Source: Paramecium octaurelia (taxonomy: Eukaryota; Ciliophora; Oligohymenophorea; Peniculida; Parameciidae). From it: DNA of 64,000 bases. The notes under the pieces were generated by a model, which saw only the letters and a program-made list of their open reading frames with translations, ran no database searches and was not told the origin of the DNA. Shown here piece after piece: positions 11,736 through 24,403 of this stretch; position 1 is the stretch's first letter, and each line of letters begins with the position of its first letter. The stretch lies in contig CAJJDP010000090.1 of NCBI GenBank assembly GCA_905182995.1, positions 114,574-178,573 of the forward strand, read 5' to 3'. The translations under genes and the position numbers were made by a program.

Positions 11736-14700
11736 TCATTATTAAAGTGATATGCCATACTCACTTGATTCTCCACATTATCTTGATTTGAATTACACTA
11801 CAACCCATCTATCTTTCTAATCTATCTATTACAATAAGTATTATTCATAAAGTTCTATATATTATTGATTAAATATTTGCTTGATCATTTAAACTGAAAA
11901 TTGATAATCGTGAGGAAAGTGTAGATAGATTCTAAGATTCTCATTTGTGCAATCCTAGCTAATTATTTACCTGTAATCAAATTTTCTCTCCGTTCTATTG
12001 AAATGAATAACCCCTTGATATCCTAATTACACTTGAAGTGCTTGCCAGATAATGTTTATCTTAGATACTGTGACTCCCGCCTTTTCAATCTGAATGCTGT
12101 TGTCATCAATTTCTAATTCAAAATCAGAAAATTCTTGGTTGCTGAAGGCTAATTAGAAATATGACATTAGTAGGTTTTCAGGCAACTTGATCAAAGTATT
12201 AGTCACTTTCTTTCCTTAAAATATGGTTATGAGTTTGTCTAAATTAATAATTTACTTCTCTTAACTACTAAAACAGATTTTACTATTATTTCCAAAACTA
12301 GTATAGAGTTGTTGAGGATTGATTAGTTCTTTTATCAATTTAAATACAGTGTGGAATTCCTTTTTGTACCCTTAAGCTAAACCGATTAAATACCAGGTGT
12401 CATCATTCAAATGATAAGATTTTTGAGTCTAAAATATACTCAATAATTACATTACATTAAATACAGGTATAAGTCTTAGATCTGCTATCCAAATGCGAAC
12501 AATCTTCATCTGAAATTTGCAATAAAGTTTTGGCTTTCTTATTCTTATTTAACAGAGGCTCCTCATTCTTACCTAGAGCTTTATTTTCATCGCTTTTTTC
12601 TGCATTGTTCCTTGCTTAATGTTTGAGATCTGGTTCCTCAATTTCATTAGCCTTTGACATTTCCTTCTAAGTAGTCTTTTTATTTTAAGGTTTAACAAGT
12701 GAATCGCTACTATTAACATTATTCTATTTATTAGCAGCTAATGCTTATACTTTATATTACTATTATTTATTCTACTATTAATCTTACTCTTATTATTGTT
12801 ATGGCTACTATTCTTATTATTATTATTGTTATTATTATTCGTCACTTTGCTATTAATTTTATTTGTTTGTCGATTCATCACTTTCTTCATTCTACTTCTT
12901 CTTTTTTTAACTCTTATTTTTCTTCTATTTCTTAGGACTCTTTAATCCCATTTATTTCAATTTCTCATCTGATAATTTTTTATTTCTTTTCTATCTTCCT
13001 TATTCTTTTAAAGTTTTTGCAAATGCAATGCCAGAACTGTCCATTTCATCCTTATCTTCTGGTTTGCCTCTTCTAGGATAATCATCGAAATCTCTAGTAG
13101 TATCTCTAATCTTTGGTACTCCATTGACATTTCCTGGATGATATTTTGGATCTTGCATAGCCTTTTCTTCTCTGCTTCTTTTATCATTTATATTCCTTGT
13201 TTAAGAATATTAATCTAGATCATGATAAATATGAAATTCTTCAATTCTAGGCTATGTATCATCACCCTTCTAGTACTTAGTTTTTCTACCCATATCCCTT
13301 TTTGATCTGTTTAACTCTCTTCCAATTTTATCCGATTCTAGATCTTCATTGTCCCCCAACTCGTACCTTCTACCATAGGGCCTTCTAGGACCTCTCGAAT
13401 CATAGTCATCATATCCTCTTCTTCCGTACTTATTTCTTCTTCCATTATCATAGCCATCAGGTCCTCTAAAATCTTCATAATCATCGTAGTCATTGTATCC
13501 TCTACCTTCATAATCTCCATGCCTTCTTCTACCGTAATGACTTTATCTTCTCCTATCGTATTCATCAGCATATGGCTATCTTCTTTAATAATAAGGAGGA
13601 TATTCATCTTCGTATTCATATACATCTGGGATGCCATCACCATCTCGATCTTCATAATAATCGTAATAGTCATCATATTCATCATAGTAATCTTCGTCAT
13701 GCCAATCTCCTCTATGATGGGGCTGATATACTTTTCCATCTCTACCAGTTCTATAAGATCTATCATCATCGAAATCTGGAGGACGATGAAACTCATCAGG
13801 GTACATCTATTAATAGTCTCCTCTTTCCTCCTATTACATTTTGTTGCCCTAAATTACTTTAAGAATAGGATTCTCATCAACATATTCATTGTTGCCAAAA
13901 TAATTTGATTTATCTGGATTAAAATTAGGTATCGATCTCGGATCATTGGGATCTAATCCTTACATTTGAAAAGGTTTCTTCCTGCCAAATTTGCCAATGT
14001 CTCTTGGCGTAACAAAATCCTCATCTGCAAATTCATAGGGCACAGTATCAGAGCTTTTCCTTTATTTAGGTACTTCTCCTGGTTGAAATTCTTGTTGATC
14101 GATTGGAGCTTGATCCAAAGTTGAGGACTCCTGAAAAGGACGATAGATAGAAGTTTATTATGATTATTAGGATCTTGTTCGATACTCAGCATCTGAGATG
14201 TTATCATAATGTTGAGTTCTCTTCTTCCATTCGTTAACCAAAGAATGAAGGTCCTCAGGAGTGATTTGATCTAGCAAGTCTTCTGGCGTGTTGCATGATT
14301 TTAATTTAGCATATGGACCCTAGCCAGGTAAATAAAATAAAGGGTTTTTCATTTATAAATACACCTGTGATCTTTGTAAATGATTTGAAGTGAACACTAT
14401 ATTTCTGGGATCTTATGGGTTGTAATCTGGATGATGAGGATCATAAAACCTAGGATCGATTAAACGACTAATTAAATATTCAATCTCTTCATCTGGTACA
14501 TCCTCCCAATTTATCCAAGGTTCATACTCTTGGGGTAGTGGATCTTCCTAAATAACCTAATCTGTCACTTCAGCATTATCAGCTGGTATTTCATCTCCAA
14601 CTTATTCTTATTCCTATTACTAATCTTCGAGAGGTTCAGCTTCTTTAATTTCTTCTCCACCTCCTTAAGGAGTTTCTTCTGGAACAGCTTCTTGCTATGT

Positions 14701-16851
14701 AGTTTCCTCTTATTATTGAACATTACCATCTTCAATCGTACCTTCTTCAGGAGTTGCACCATCAGTACCATCCTCCCCCTTGGCTTCAATGTTTTCTTCA
14801 CCCTTTGCTTCACCAACTGCTTCTTCAGGTGTAGCTTCTCCGGCTACTTCTTCTGGGACAGCTTCACCTCCTCCTCCTCCTTCTTCAGGTGGTGCATCTC
14901 CAGCACCCTCCTCAGGTTGAATTTCTGTAGCCCCTTCTTCTGGGGGACTCTCTAAAATTGCTTCTTCTGGAGGCACTAGTTCTTCGTTGATTATTTCCTA
15001 AACAATCTCTTCATTTATAATTTCTTGGATTGGTTCTTCTTAAGGAGGTTCGTACACTTGATATGGATGCGGAGGCACTTCTCCTGTATAATAACCTTCA
15101 TAATAGTATGGCGATCTGGTGTGATCTTGGACAGTATGAATATTTGGATAAAGAGGGTCATTAGGATAATGGAAGCTATCACGATTGATAAAGTGTTTTT
15201 GGTTTCTGTATTTGTGATAGAGTTATTATTATTTGTATTATTCAGCCTGGGTTTCATCGAAGTTAATGTTTATTGATTGCATTTGTACTGGATCAAGAAC
15301 AATATTAATTGATTACATTTCAGCATCTCCTTACACAATATTTATTGATTGGGCTACATCAGGTTATCTCTCTGTTGAATTCTGTTGAGTTCCTTGATTG
15401 TAATGAAAATAAGGATCCTTATTTATTTTTTTATGTCCATAAGTGTTATACTTATCGTCTTCATTGATTGGATTGAAAATCTCGTGTGGAATAATCGGTT
15501 TACTCTAGTAGACCATTTCTTCTGGAGTGAGAGGAATGTATTGATGGTCGTTTACATAGATATCATCTCTATGTTGAGGGTTCATAAATTCATGAGGGAT
15601 AAATCCACCATTTTGAATGATTTCTTCTATCGGATCAAAAGGTATTTATGGATTTCTAAATAATTCTCTAGGTCCAGGTTCAAATTAAATTTCTTATTCT
15701 GTAGCTATTTGCTCATCAATTTATTAATTATCTTCTACATATTCTTAGTTATCTTCTAATTGCTCTTAATCACCTTCTATTTATTCTTAATCTTATTATT
15801 ATTCTTAATCTTATTATTCTTAATCTTGTTATTCTTATTATTATTCTTAATCACCTTCTTACTATTATTCTTAATCACCTTCTTATTATTATTCTTAATC
15901 TCCTTCTTATAAATCTCCTTCTTATTATTATTATTCATAATCACCTTCTTACTATTATTCTTAATCACCTTCTTATTATTCTTATTATTATTCTTCTGGT
16001 TATTCTACATTTTCTTCTCCTTGTTGGGATATGAAAAAGTCATCCAATCTCATTGTATACTATTTAATTTTTTGCTTATTATGAGATTCAATTTCTTGAT
16101 CGTTTAATATATGCACTTGATTAACTGATCTTGTCTCAATTGGATTCAATTTGTTATCACTTTTAAATTTAGGTTCCTTTCTCAAAACAATTTGAAATTC
16201 AATAGGTACAGATATTTATTCTTGGTGTTGAATCTGGTCACCCTCTAATTATTCTAGTTCTTGCAATTCTTCAACCAACTACTCAGCTTCCCCAATTTCC
16301 CCATTTCTTATGGGATCAAGTGAGATGTTGAGTTCTTCTAAAAACACTTCTTCAACTTCCATCTCCATGTTGGCTCTAATGCATACTTCGTAGAGTTTTT
16401 CGAGTGGAATAGGAATGGTTTCATCCATGATCATAGCCAAAATATCCTTCAACCTTGAGACAACTCGAGTTCTGTTTGAACGCATTTCGTTTTTTAAGAT
16501 TTGTAATAGAAAGTCTGGTTATTCCTCAGGATCTAATTCGATGAGATGCTCAATAATTTTATTGTACAACTTGTCATCATCCTACCAACCAACTTTGAAC
16601 ACTGATTCTTCAGCCACTACTTATTTCATTTGCTATATTTTTTCTTCTAATTTTGATGCAGCATTAGGTGATGGTGGATCTCTACTAGGATCCATTTTTA
16701 ATTTAGTTGGATACTCTCCCAAATGCGGAATGGGTTCTAAATCAGCAGTCACTCTGACTTCATGCTCTAACTTATCATTGAATGAGCTTGCCGTTTTAGC
16801 TGCTGCCAATAAATCATTGTCTGCCACTTGTGAGTCCATAAACCTTTGCAT
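11736..16851 (-). CDS. Large low-complexity protein rich in Gln, Glu, Pro, Tyr/Arg
   Basis: Not recognised. 1697 residues, with one 22-nt intron (12429-12450). Order: an N-terminal acidic helical part (KIIEHLIELDPEEQPDFLLQ and similar); a Glu/Gln/Gly/Asp repeat zone at 15.7-16.0 kb built from variants of EGDQEQQQ; Pro/Tyr-rich segments; a Pro/Glu/Gly zone (14.7-15.0 kb). An Arg/Tyr/Asp zone follows (YDDYEDFRGPDGYDNGRR type), then a polyglutamine tract at about 12.76-12.85 kb encoded mostly by TAA/TAG. The last ~250 residues look globular (INIIWQALQVQLGYQGVIHF). The C-terminal part begins with a possible zinc-like CIQC. I chose the first in-frame ATG; the frame stays open a little upstream, so the start is uncertain. 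Probably a scaffold, by inference from its composition. Confidence 0.72.
12755..12850 (-). repeat. PolyQ tract encoded by TAA/TAG runs
   Basis: On the minus strand the coding frame reads mostly TAA, TAG and a few CAA codons (QQQQQQQQQEQQPQQQQ). On DNA it looks like an A/T-rich triplet repeat; only the ciliate code shows it as glutamine. Confidence 0.85.
15720..16010 (-). repeat. Imperfect EGDQEQQQ-type coding repeat
   Basis: Repeating blocks of GAA GGT GAT TAA GAA TAA TAA TAA and variants within the large low-complexity gene. They are imperfect in length, unlike the 36-bp array near 1-2 kb. Confidence 0.8.
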
Positions 16852-16955
16852 CCAAGGCGGATTGTATGTCGATATCCTGTCAGTTTGTATTAGCGATTAA
16901 ATGACAAACTAAGCATGTACACAATACAACAGAGTTATAATTAAATACATTTAAT

Positions 16956-17705
16956 ATGAAATACATTATTTTGCTTGCTCTGTTATTCAATTTGAATCAA
17001 TGCATTAGTTTCTATGCCAAAGAGGGAGTTGAAAAGTGCTTCTCAGATGAAGTGCCTAGTCAAACTGTAAATCCCCATTATACATTCTTTAGATAGTAGT
17101 GATATATCATGAATTGATGTCAGAAGGTGTGGCCAAAAATGAAAAAAGAGGTATTCTTTCGTTTTCCACTTAGACATCCCTAAAATGATCAAAGATGGAA
17201 TCACTCTCAATGTCTATGGACCTGATGGCAATATCGTGAAAACTGCTAAAACTGTGGAAGGAAAGAACAAATTGTCATTCACAGCCAAAACAAGTACTCA
17301 TGTTAGTATTACGTTATAGTGGGCAGATACAAGTTCTGCGTAATCAAGTCCAAGTAATTCTGGAGTGTCAATGAGTACAAATACTCTATTAAAATACAAC
17401 AAGGAGTCGATCACAATCTCCAAGATGCTGCAAACAAGACTCACGTTGAATCGATCAAAGGTATTCACACACATTTTACTATTTCTATTATAGACAGAAT
17501 TTCAGCCTTAAAAAACAGAACAGATGATTTCATTTCGCTTTAATAATTGAACCGAGAATAGGAAGACAAATTAACAACTCAATCGATCGACATCAGCAGA
17601 AGAGTCACTTAGACTACCATTTTATAAATTGTTGTCCTTCTTGCATCTGGTGTCTATTAGATTTGGAGTCTAAAGAAATTCTTTAAGTAGAGATTCTTGA
17701 TGTGA
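16956..17705 (+). CDS. p24-family cargo receptor (emp24/gp25L)
   Basis: 213 residues. Signal peptide MKYIILLALLFNLNQCIS, a GOLD-type beta domain with a Cys pair (KCFSDEV and YKFCVIKS), a coiled-coil stretch (DRISALKNRTDDFISLQQ), then one membrane segment (TTILQIVVLLASGVYQIW) and a short cytosolic tail KKFFKQRFLM with the FF motif. This is the complete p24 plan. Members cycle between ER and Golgi and pack cargo into COPII/COPI vesicles. Four introns: 17067-17092, 17151-17173, 17294-17319, 17461-17493. Start codons of this gene and the previous minus-strand gene are about 104 bp apart. Confidence 0.9.
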
Positions 17706-17849
17706 TGTTTATTTTATTAAAAAATATCAATGCTTTTAAACAAGGGACTTTATAAACATTAATACTGTGTATCGCTTCATTCCAATCCTGATCCCATCTA
17801 AATTACTTTTCATTTTGAAGAATCCTAACCGATTTGTCCACTGATAAAG

Positions 17850-18182
17850 ATGCCATCCCAAAAAATTGAGTGGTTGTAAACCAAATTGCCTTCGATCAAA
17901 ACCAGAAATTCAAAGCCAGAAGCACAAACCGAAAGAACAAAATAAAATAAGAAGTCGTGTCACACTAGAATGGCTTCTCAAGTTAAATCCACTCCCACTT
18001 CTCCTTTTACCGTAATTATGAGAACTAATAATCAATCCCCAAATGAATTGGAAAATACGGCTAAAACTGTTCGTTATTAGCAGTTCCAACAACAATCATA
18101 TTTAGTGAATAAATACTTAGCTCCGAGAAAATTGGGATTGCAGAGAGGAACCAATCCACTCAATTTTGGATAGGAGAAATGA
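17850..18182 (+). CDS. Small hypothetical protein
   Basis: Not recognised. An intronless 110-residue ORF starting MPSQKIEWLQTKLPSIKTRN and ending LGLQRGTNPLNFGQEK before TGA. It is basic and Ser/Thr/Gln-rich, with two TAG and two TAA glutamines. The downstream ATG (MASQVKS) would give a 70-residue form. There is no signal peptide or membrane segment. It sits 144 bp after the p24 gene on the same strand. Confidence 0.6.
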
Positions 18183-18533
18183 GAAATTTCATAACTTATT
18201 ATTCCCACTATCAAATTCACTCATTTAATCTTCACAGTATAAATTTAAATGCTGCTTTTATTTAAAAATAATTAAAGAATCAATTTTTACTTTATTTCGC
18301 CTTCTGTTCTTCTTAAAAATATATAAATTTTGCAAATGAAATTTTAATTTGTTTTTATTAACCTATTGTTTTTATTTTTAAAATATTCAAACACATATTA
18401 GAGTCTTTAATAAATTCAAATATTAACATCATTTTCTATCACTTCTTTGAAAAGTTATTCGGAACCACTTTGGGAGCTTAATTGGCAAGCATTTATTTTT
18501 AAAATTATTATATTTATATCAGATTTTATCTAT
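18183..18533. other. Intergenic, AT-rich
   Basis: 351 bp with no feature that I can support. A TTG-initiated in-frame extension exists from 18447, but the signal-peptide ATG at 18534 is the better start. Confidence 0.6.
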
Positions 18534-21500
18534 ATGTGGCTCACCTTGTTGATCATGATTTCAGAAGCTTGTGATGTCAGAATCGATGAAATAAACATCT
18601 ATCCAACTGAAGGAGAGAATTACATACTTCCAATGGACACATTATTTAGTGGGAAGAACTTGTCCTATTTTTGCTAGAACTGTCCCAACAATCTTATTCT
18701 CTATAATACTTTCGAAACTATTGTTTCCAAAGACAATTATGGTAAATATGGAAATTTAACCAAGGCTTCACCACTAAGTCAATCTCCTCAAATAAGACTC
18801 ATTTTGCAGCTCTGACTTACGAATAAACTCTAAATATTTATAATAATGATCTAGATTTGGTCTCACTACTCAAACTAACTGATGGGTGGACTTTTTTCAA
18901 TGCAATCTTCACGATCAACAATGAAGTTTTGCTAAATTGTTATAATCAGAATGTATTATAATTTCTTTTTTAAAAACAAAATAAGTTGATTTTTATACAG
19001 AAGTTGACATCACCCACTCCCCTCAAAACAAAGATGAGGTCCTTTATTGCCCAAAAGAAAGAAGCATTATTGTATGCATAATTCTATGCTGAGTATTCAA
19101 CTCTAACTCTCTTTATTTGGGAGGACAGTCAATATAAAAACACTAGCGAGTGGTAGCATCAAATTACAGACTTCGATATATCTGACAAAGGATTTATCTA
19201 TATCTTAGTCCCCAATTTGGGAATCTACTAGGCAATCATAGACAAGGAGTTTAAATTTACTGTGCCCACACTACATATTTCACCTCTGCAACTACTTACA
19301 ATAACTATTGGAACTAGCGTTAGTTTGAACTCATAATTGGATATACTAATAATTACAAGTTTTGATTATGGTTCTGCTGTTCAAAAATATGTAGCATGGG
19401 AAGATTCTATTTATTTTTTTGGAAATTTTATTTTAACATATTTTGATTTTAGTCTTTACTCTACTCTACAAGTCCAAATTAGTTAATATTTCTTAATCAT
19501 TCAATATGATAACTACTTTACTGTGAATTCAGCAGAAATCATCTATCAATCAGAAAATCGGAAGTCCATGTTTACATTTTCAAGAAACAGAAATGACATC
19601 ACATAAATTTATTCCTATTTAGATCCAGCAACGAACCGCTTTTATGAATTTAGCAACAAATTAACAATCTCAACACTTCAGAACCCATAATTAAAAGGAA
19701 TATTTGATCCGAATATCTAAAAGGGTCATTTTTCAATTTCTGCATTTGAATTAGAGTTGCCCTTTCTAAATAGATTTTGCAGATCTCAAATTACGTTTAA
19801 TCTTCTGCCAAAAAATGACACCAATATCTATTTGGTGTATAAATAGAAATTGCCTAAAGTGATTATGCAAAATTCAATCGTCTAATATGCAGTAGACAGT
19901 TTTTCAGGGCCTTTACAAAAAGTGAATGCAAACATTTCTAATCCTAAATTAGGTAAATTCGATGATGAGACCTTCTAACTATTGGATATGTAGATTGATT
20001 AAGAATTTGACTTGGTTAGACTATATTATTTAACTCAACTTTCCCTAGAAGGATTGATTTTAGTAGGAGTTCAAGATCTAACTTTGTATATTTATGTTTG
20101 CTAAAGTAATTACACTTGCATGTAAGTCTATAATAATATGTATAATCAAAAGATTCACTTCGTAGAAATTTCATTTTAATATATATCAAACTTTACAGTG
20201 GCCATTAATTAAGGAAGTGTTGAAGTGATATTAATCTAAGCTAACTACAGCGAACAAATATTTAGCTAAGATATTGCCTTTTCAGAATTAGTAATCTGTT
20301 GTTAACCATTTGAGTAGTTTTTATTAACTTACAAAAACGTAATTTACCTGGCTCCTGATAAGAGAATAATAATAACTTCATTTAATTAGGATGTTACATT
20401 CAGTTTAGATGAAGAAATAGTTAATCAACTCTTCTATGATCAAATCCAAAAACGATTAGAATTTAACCCAAAGTCAATTATTACTAATTAGTTAAACTAA
20501 GCCTCTATTTTTATTATCAATAACAGGGATAACTTTATTATAATAGACATTACTTACAACAATAGTCTTGTACCTTTAAGTATTGTTTTTGTTAACTATG
20601 AAATTTATACATTAAATCTTGTCAATGAGCAGTTAGTGGTTACAAATTTATTGGATAATGATATGCTTGAATTTGAAGTATATAAAATCTACAACGTATT
20701 CAAACCTGAATTTTAGAAGTAATTACCCCCTTTGTAAATTTTAAAAGGGGTTCCAATTTATTCTGATGATGCTCATCTCTATGTTCGCTCGAAAGAAAAT
20801 GATATGGTAGTTTATAGTCCTGCTCTGCCTTATCACAGTGCTTTATATTATAAATTCAAATTCACAGGGAATTATTTCAGTTGCATTGACATCAATTATA
20901 CTTCCTATGTTACTTTTTCTAATAAGTACTATTTATTGCATGTTGTAATAACTGAACAATTTATAAGCAGTAATGTTGTAAACGCTACCTACATTTCAGA
21001 ATTAACTTAGATATTTGCTGTATCGTCCGCACTAAATCTTGAATCACAATATTTGTTTGACGATACTATTTATATTATAAATCCACTGACTGATATTGAA
21101 GTGGATTCTAAGAATTTAACATATCAGTTTGAAAAGGCTGAACATTTTAGAATTGATTTAGATTTTCTATTCAATTTTTAAATTCTTAAATATGATTTGT
21201 AAACTGACCAGTAAGACTCAAAATAATCAAGTGTGACCTGTTAGTTAAATCCATATTTTTAAGGATAGTAGACTTACAGTTTTCAGAACTCTACAATAGT
21301 ATTGAGTGCCAATAATGAGTTCTATGTATAAAGCAATACCTCAATAATCGGAGTGCAATCTGGAGTACAAACATAATATCTCTACTAATTCTAAAAGTGT
21401 TTGGCCTCTGCAACTTATCAAAATTACATATACACAATATGTCTTAGCACTTAAATAACGTTCCTAATCTAATTTGAGATTCAAGAAGCCAATATTACAT

Positions 21501-22570
21501 AATTATTTGGGTATGTTGCTTTGCCATTATCATGCCAAGTGATTAAAAAAATGGTTTAATTTTAGAATATAACCTTTATACTTGGCTAGAATGTAATATC
21601 AAGTAAATATGAGTATATTTACATTTACAATCTATTTGACTTAAGCAATATTACAGTCTAAAATGTATCTTGTAAGAAGGGCATTGAGGATTTCGCAGTT
21701 CAATATCTCTATAACCAGACTCAAAGCCAACAAGCTATTGCAATATTTTTCATTTGTGATAATTAACTTTATTATAACCTTGGCTATTTAGATTAGATTA
21801 ATTATACACTTTATTTGGATAAAGATTATGAGAATGTTATCCTAAAAGATAAAAAACTACTATTATTGAAATAAACAGCTATGCTGCAAATAATTCCCTT
21901 AGCTTTGAAGTATAACGAGATCCTACTGGCCTTAACAACGACTAATGCTACTACTTTCATCTTCACCATGACATTCAGCAAAGATTTATATGTAAAAAAC
22001 TAATTGCAGTTACAGACTATAGTCTAAACTATACCCCCGTATGGAAATTATACTCAATAATACTTTGGATTAGCAATGAAAGGCATATTATTACTACTGT
22101 TTGCCTAATAAAATGAGCGTGTTTTTGCTGTCTACAATTATACCAAAATTTAAAGCAACATCAGTGAGCCTCTTATGATGATGGGGGGCTTTAATTAATC
22201 GCTCCCTAACCCCTAAGGAGTGGGTATCTCCATAGTGTCTAATAAGTTAGGGGGTTAAATTGTGGATTTAACAAACGGACAACTAAATATATATAATTTT
22301 ACTTCTTCGAATTCTTTATCATGCTAATCAACTTAAACTGCTCACAATGATTAATATTATTCATTGATTCTTTACAATTCTTTTAGTTCAGACACCATAG
22401 AATTAGTTTTCCAATATAAAAAAGAGGGTCCAACTTATTGGATATATATCCTTTTGGCTATGGTTATTCTAAGTGTACTATCTTTTATCTATGTGTATCG
22501 ATAAAAGATGAAGGATCATAGGAACTTTTTTGAGGGAGAAGAAGAATTAACTGATGAATTTGAGCTTTGA
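18534..22570 (+). CDS. Large type I membrane protein, unknown family
   Basis: 1337 residues with one 23-nt intron (18742-18764). Starts MWLTLLIMISEACDVRID, which looks like a signal peptide and decides the start. A very long extracellular/lumenal part follows, rich in Asn, Tyr, Ile and Gln, with scattered cysteines and many N-glycosylation-type NxS/T sites. No domain is recognised. It ends with one membrane helix (WIYILLAMVILSVLSFIYVY) and a short acidic tail with FFEGEEELTDEFEL. Probably a surface or vacuolar type I protein. The uniform Asn/Tyr/Ile composition resembles other large ciliate membrane proteins. Function unknown. Confidence 0.8.
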
Positions 22571-22648
22571 ATTAACTTGTATTTATAACCTATTTATAAA
22601 GTATAATAATCAATTCTAAGAAATATAAATCCTTAAATTAAAATATAA

Positions 22649-22894
22649 ATGATGCTAGATACATATTTTATATACTATAATAAGAGTAATAGTGTTGATG
22701 TCATAAAAGCTTTGAAAAGTAAATTTAATTAGGTAGATGAACTATTTATAGAATCAAAAAGGGGAACTTTTAATATATATTTTTGTATAAGAATAAGGTA
22801 AACCTGGTTATTAAAAGAACACTTGAATTGGATAAGAAAAAGAACCATTTTCTTGATTAATTACAAATAGTAATTCTTATAGTACATGAAGTGA
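22649..22894 (+). CDS. Small hypothetical protein
   Basis: Not recognised. An intronless 81-residue ORF with ATG ATG start and TGA stop (MMLDTYFIYYNKSNSVDVIK ... QFLQYMK), basic and Tyr/Phe-rich. It lies between two clear genes on the same strand. Length and composition alone support it, so it may be chance. Confidence 0.33.
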
Positions 22895-23004
22895 GTTATT
22901 AGAAATTCCTTATTTAAGTAGTATATTAGTTCGGATTGTAATTAAAACTGATTTCAGGATTATAAATTTAATATCTATATAAATTATATTAAAATTATAT
23001 TTTT

Positions 23005-23923
23005 ATGGGGTCTTGTAAAAGTTGCGAAACTCCTCAAGATGACAAGATTTTACATGCATTGCCTAGTGATTCGAAAAGACCTAAGAGTGCCGAGATAATT
23101 GCTCCGATGACGGGAGAAACCGAAGTAACTCGAGATAAAAGAGGAACATTTACTTATGAAAATGGAGCAAAATATACTGGAGAATGGTACAATATTATTT
23201 TATATTTTGTTTTGGATTGGTATATGTCGCGATGGTTTTGGTACTCAGGTTTGGCCAGATGGAGCCTAGTATGAAGGACAGTGGAAGGATGATAAAGCTC
23301 AAGGGAAAGGAGTCTTTAAACATGCAGATGGTGATATATGTAAGTGAGTTTATTGAGTATTTAGATGATGGAGAGTGGGAAAATGACAAAGCAAATGGCT
23401 ATGGTATTTATGTTCATGCTGATGGTTCCAAGTATGAAGGACTCTGGAAGGATGATAAATAACATGGCTATGGAACTGAAACTTGGACTGATGGAAGTAG
23501 ATACGAGGGAACCTATAAGTATGGAATGAAAGATGGTACTGGAACCTATTATTGGCCAGACGGAAAGGTTTATTAAGGCTAATGGTTACAAAATAAAATG
23601 ACAGGATACGGAGTATGTCATTGGAAAGATGGAAGATGCTATATTGGTGAATGGTTGGATAATAATATGCATGGTCATGGTAAATACACTACTACGGATG
23701 GGAAACAATATGAAGGAGATTATTATTTTGATAAAAAACATGGATTCGGCACATTTACTTGGCCTGATGGCAAAAAGTAACTATGAAAATAATTTATAGA
23801 TATTCTGGAAATTGGAAGAAGGGTAAGTAACATGGCAAAGGTAAAATAATAGTTGATAAAATTGAAAAACATGGAATGTGGGAAGATGGTAAGCGTATTA
23901 GATGGATTGAAGATGAAGATTGA
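23005..23923 (+). CDS. MORN-repeat protein with acylation-type N-terminus
   Basis: 280 residues if a 28-nt insert and two introns are removed. Nine MORN repeats can be counted (YTGEW, YEGQW, YDGEW, YEGLW, YEGTY, YQGQW, YIGEW, YEGDY, YSGNW), each followed by a G-G-G spaced turn. MORN proteins bind membranes and act at cortical and basal-body scaffolds. The start MGSCKSC fits dual N-myristoylation and palmitoylation. Introns: 23340-23364 and 23777-23799. Between the first YTGEW and RDGFGTQVW the frame breaks, and no GT..AG pair repairs it (see 23193-23220). If that insert is retained the protein stops early. Ends IRWIEDED. Confidence 0.82.
23193..23220 (+). other. 28-bp TA-flanked insert that breaks the MORN frame
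   Basis: Removing these 28 bp, with TA at 23193-23194 and again at 23221-23222, restores the MORN frame and normal spacing. No AG dinucleotide is available for a 3' splice site. Length 28 bp and TA ends are typical of Paramecium internal eliminated sequences. The terminal bases fit the TAYAGYNR end consensus only poorly. A TA-bounded 25-bp excision would also restore frame. Confidence 0.45.
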
Positions 23924-24403
23924 TTCTTTATATTTTTGTAATTAATGTTTTTTTTCGATTGTTTATAAGTTTATTAATTAAAAACACTTAATTATATTTT
24001 GATTTTAAAATTATATCAATCTATCTCTTTTGAACTTATTTAGTGATTTCAAGTATACATATATTGATTTGAAGTGAAGTTGGTAAGATGAAATATATAA
24101 ATTGAATACTAATAATTCTATTGTACTTTTTTAAAGATTCAGATTACAATAATTAAATAAATACTAAGTTTTAGATGACTATTATAAAGATTCAAATAAT
24201 TATCAACCTATCGAACACTTTGCTTATAATTTAATAAACAACTAAATAATTTACTTCACAAGATCAGAGCTTTTTCAATTGAGCACGGAACAAAGATAAT
24301 CTACCTATTGAACCAATTACCATTCTTTTTTAAACTTTCGCAAAATTGTTTTTATTGAGTAATACAAAATGAAATTTATATATAATTTATAAATATATAT
24401 AAA

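Noticed and set aside
13519-13908. Overlapping plus and minus ORFs around 13.3-13.9 kb
   Set aside because: Only the minus frame with the YDDYEDFRGPDGY composition is continuous with the 1697-residue protein.
14565-15663. Plus-strand ORFs opposite the low-complexity gene (for example near 14.69, 15.02, 15.38 kb)
   Set aside because: Shadows of the minus-strand coding sequence; no introns, motifs or flanking continuity.
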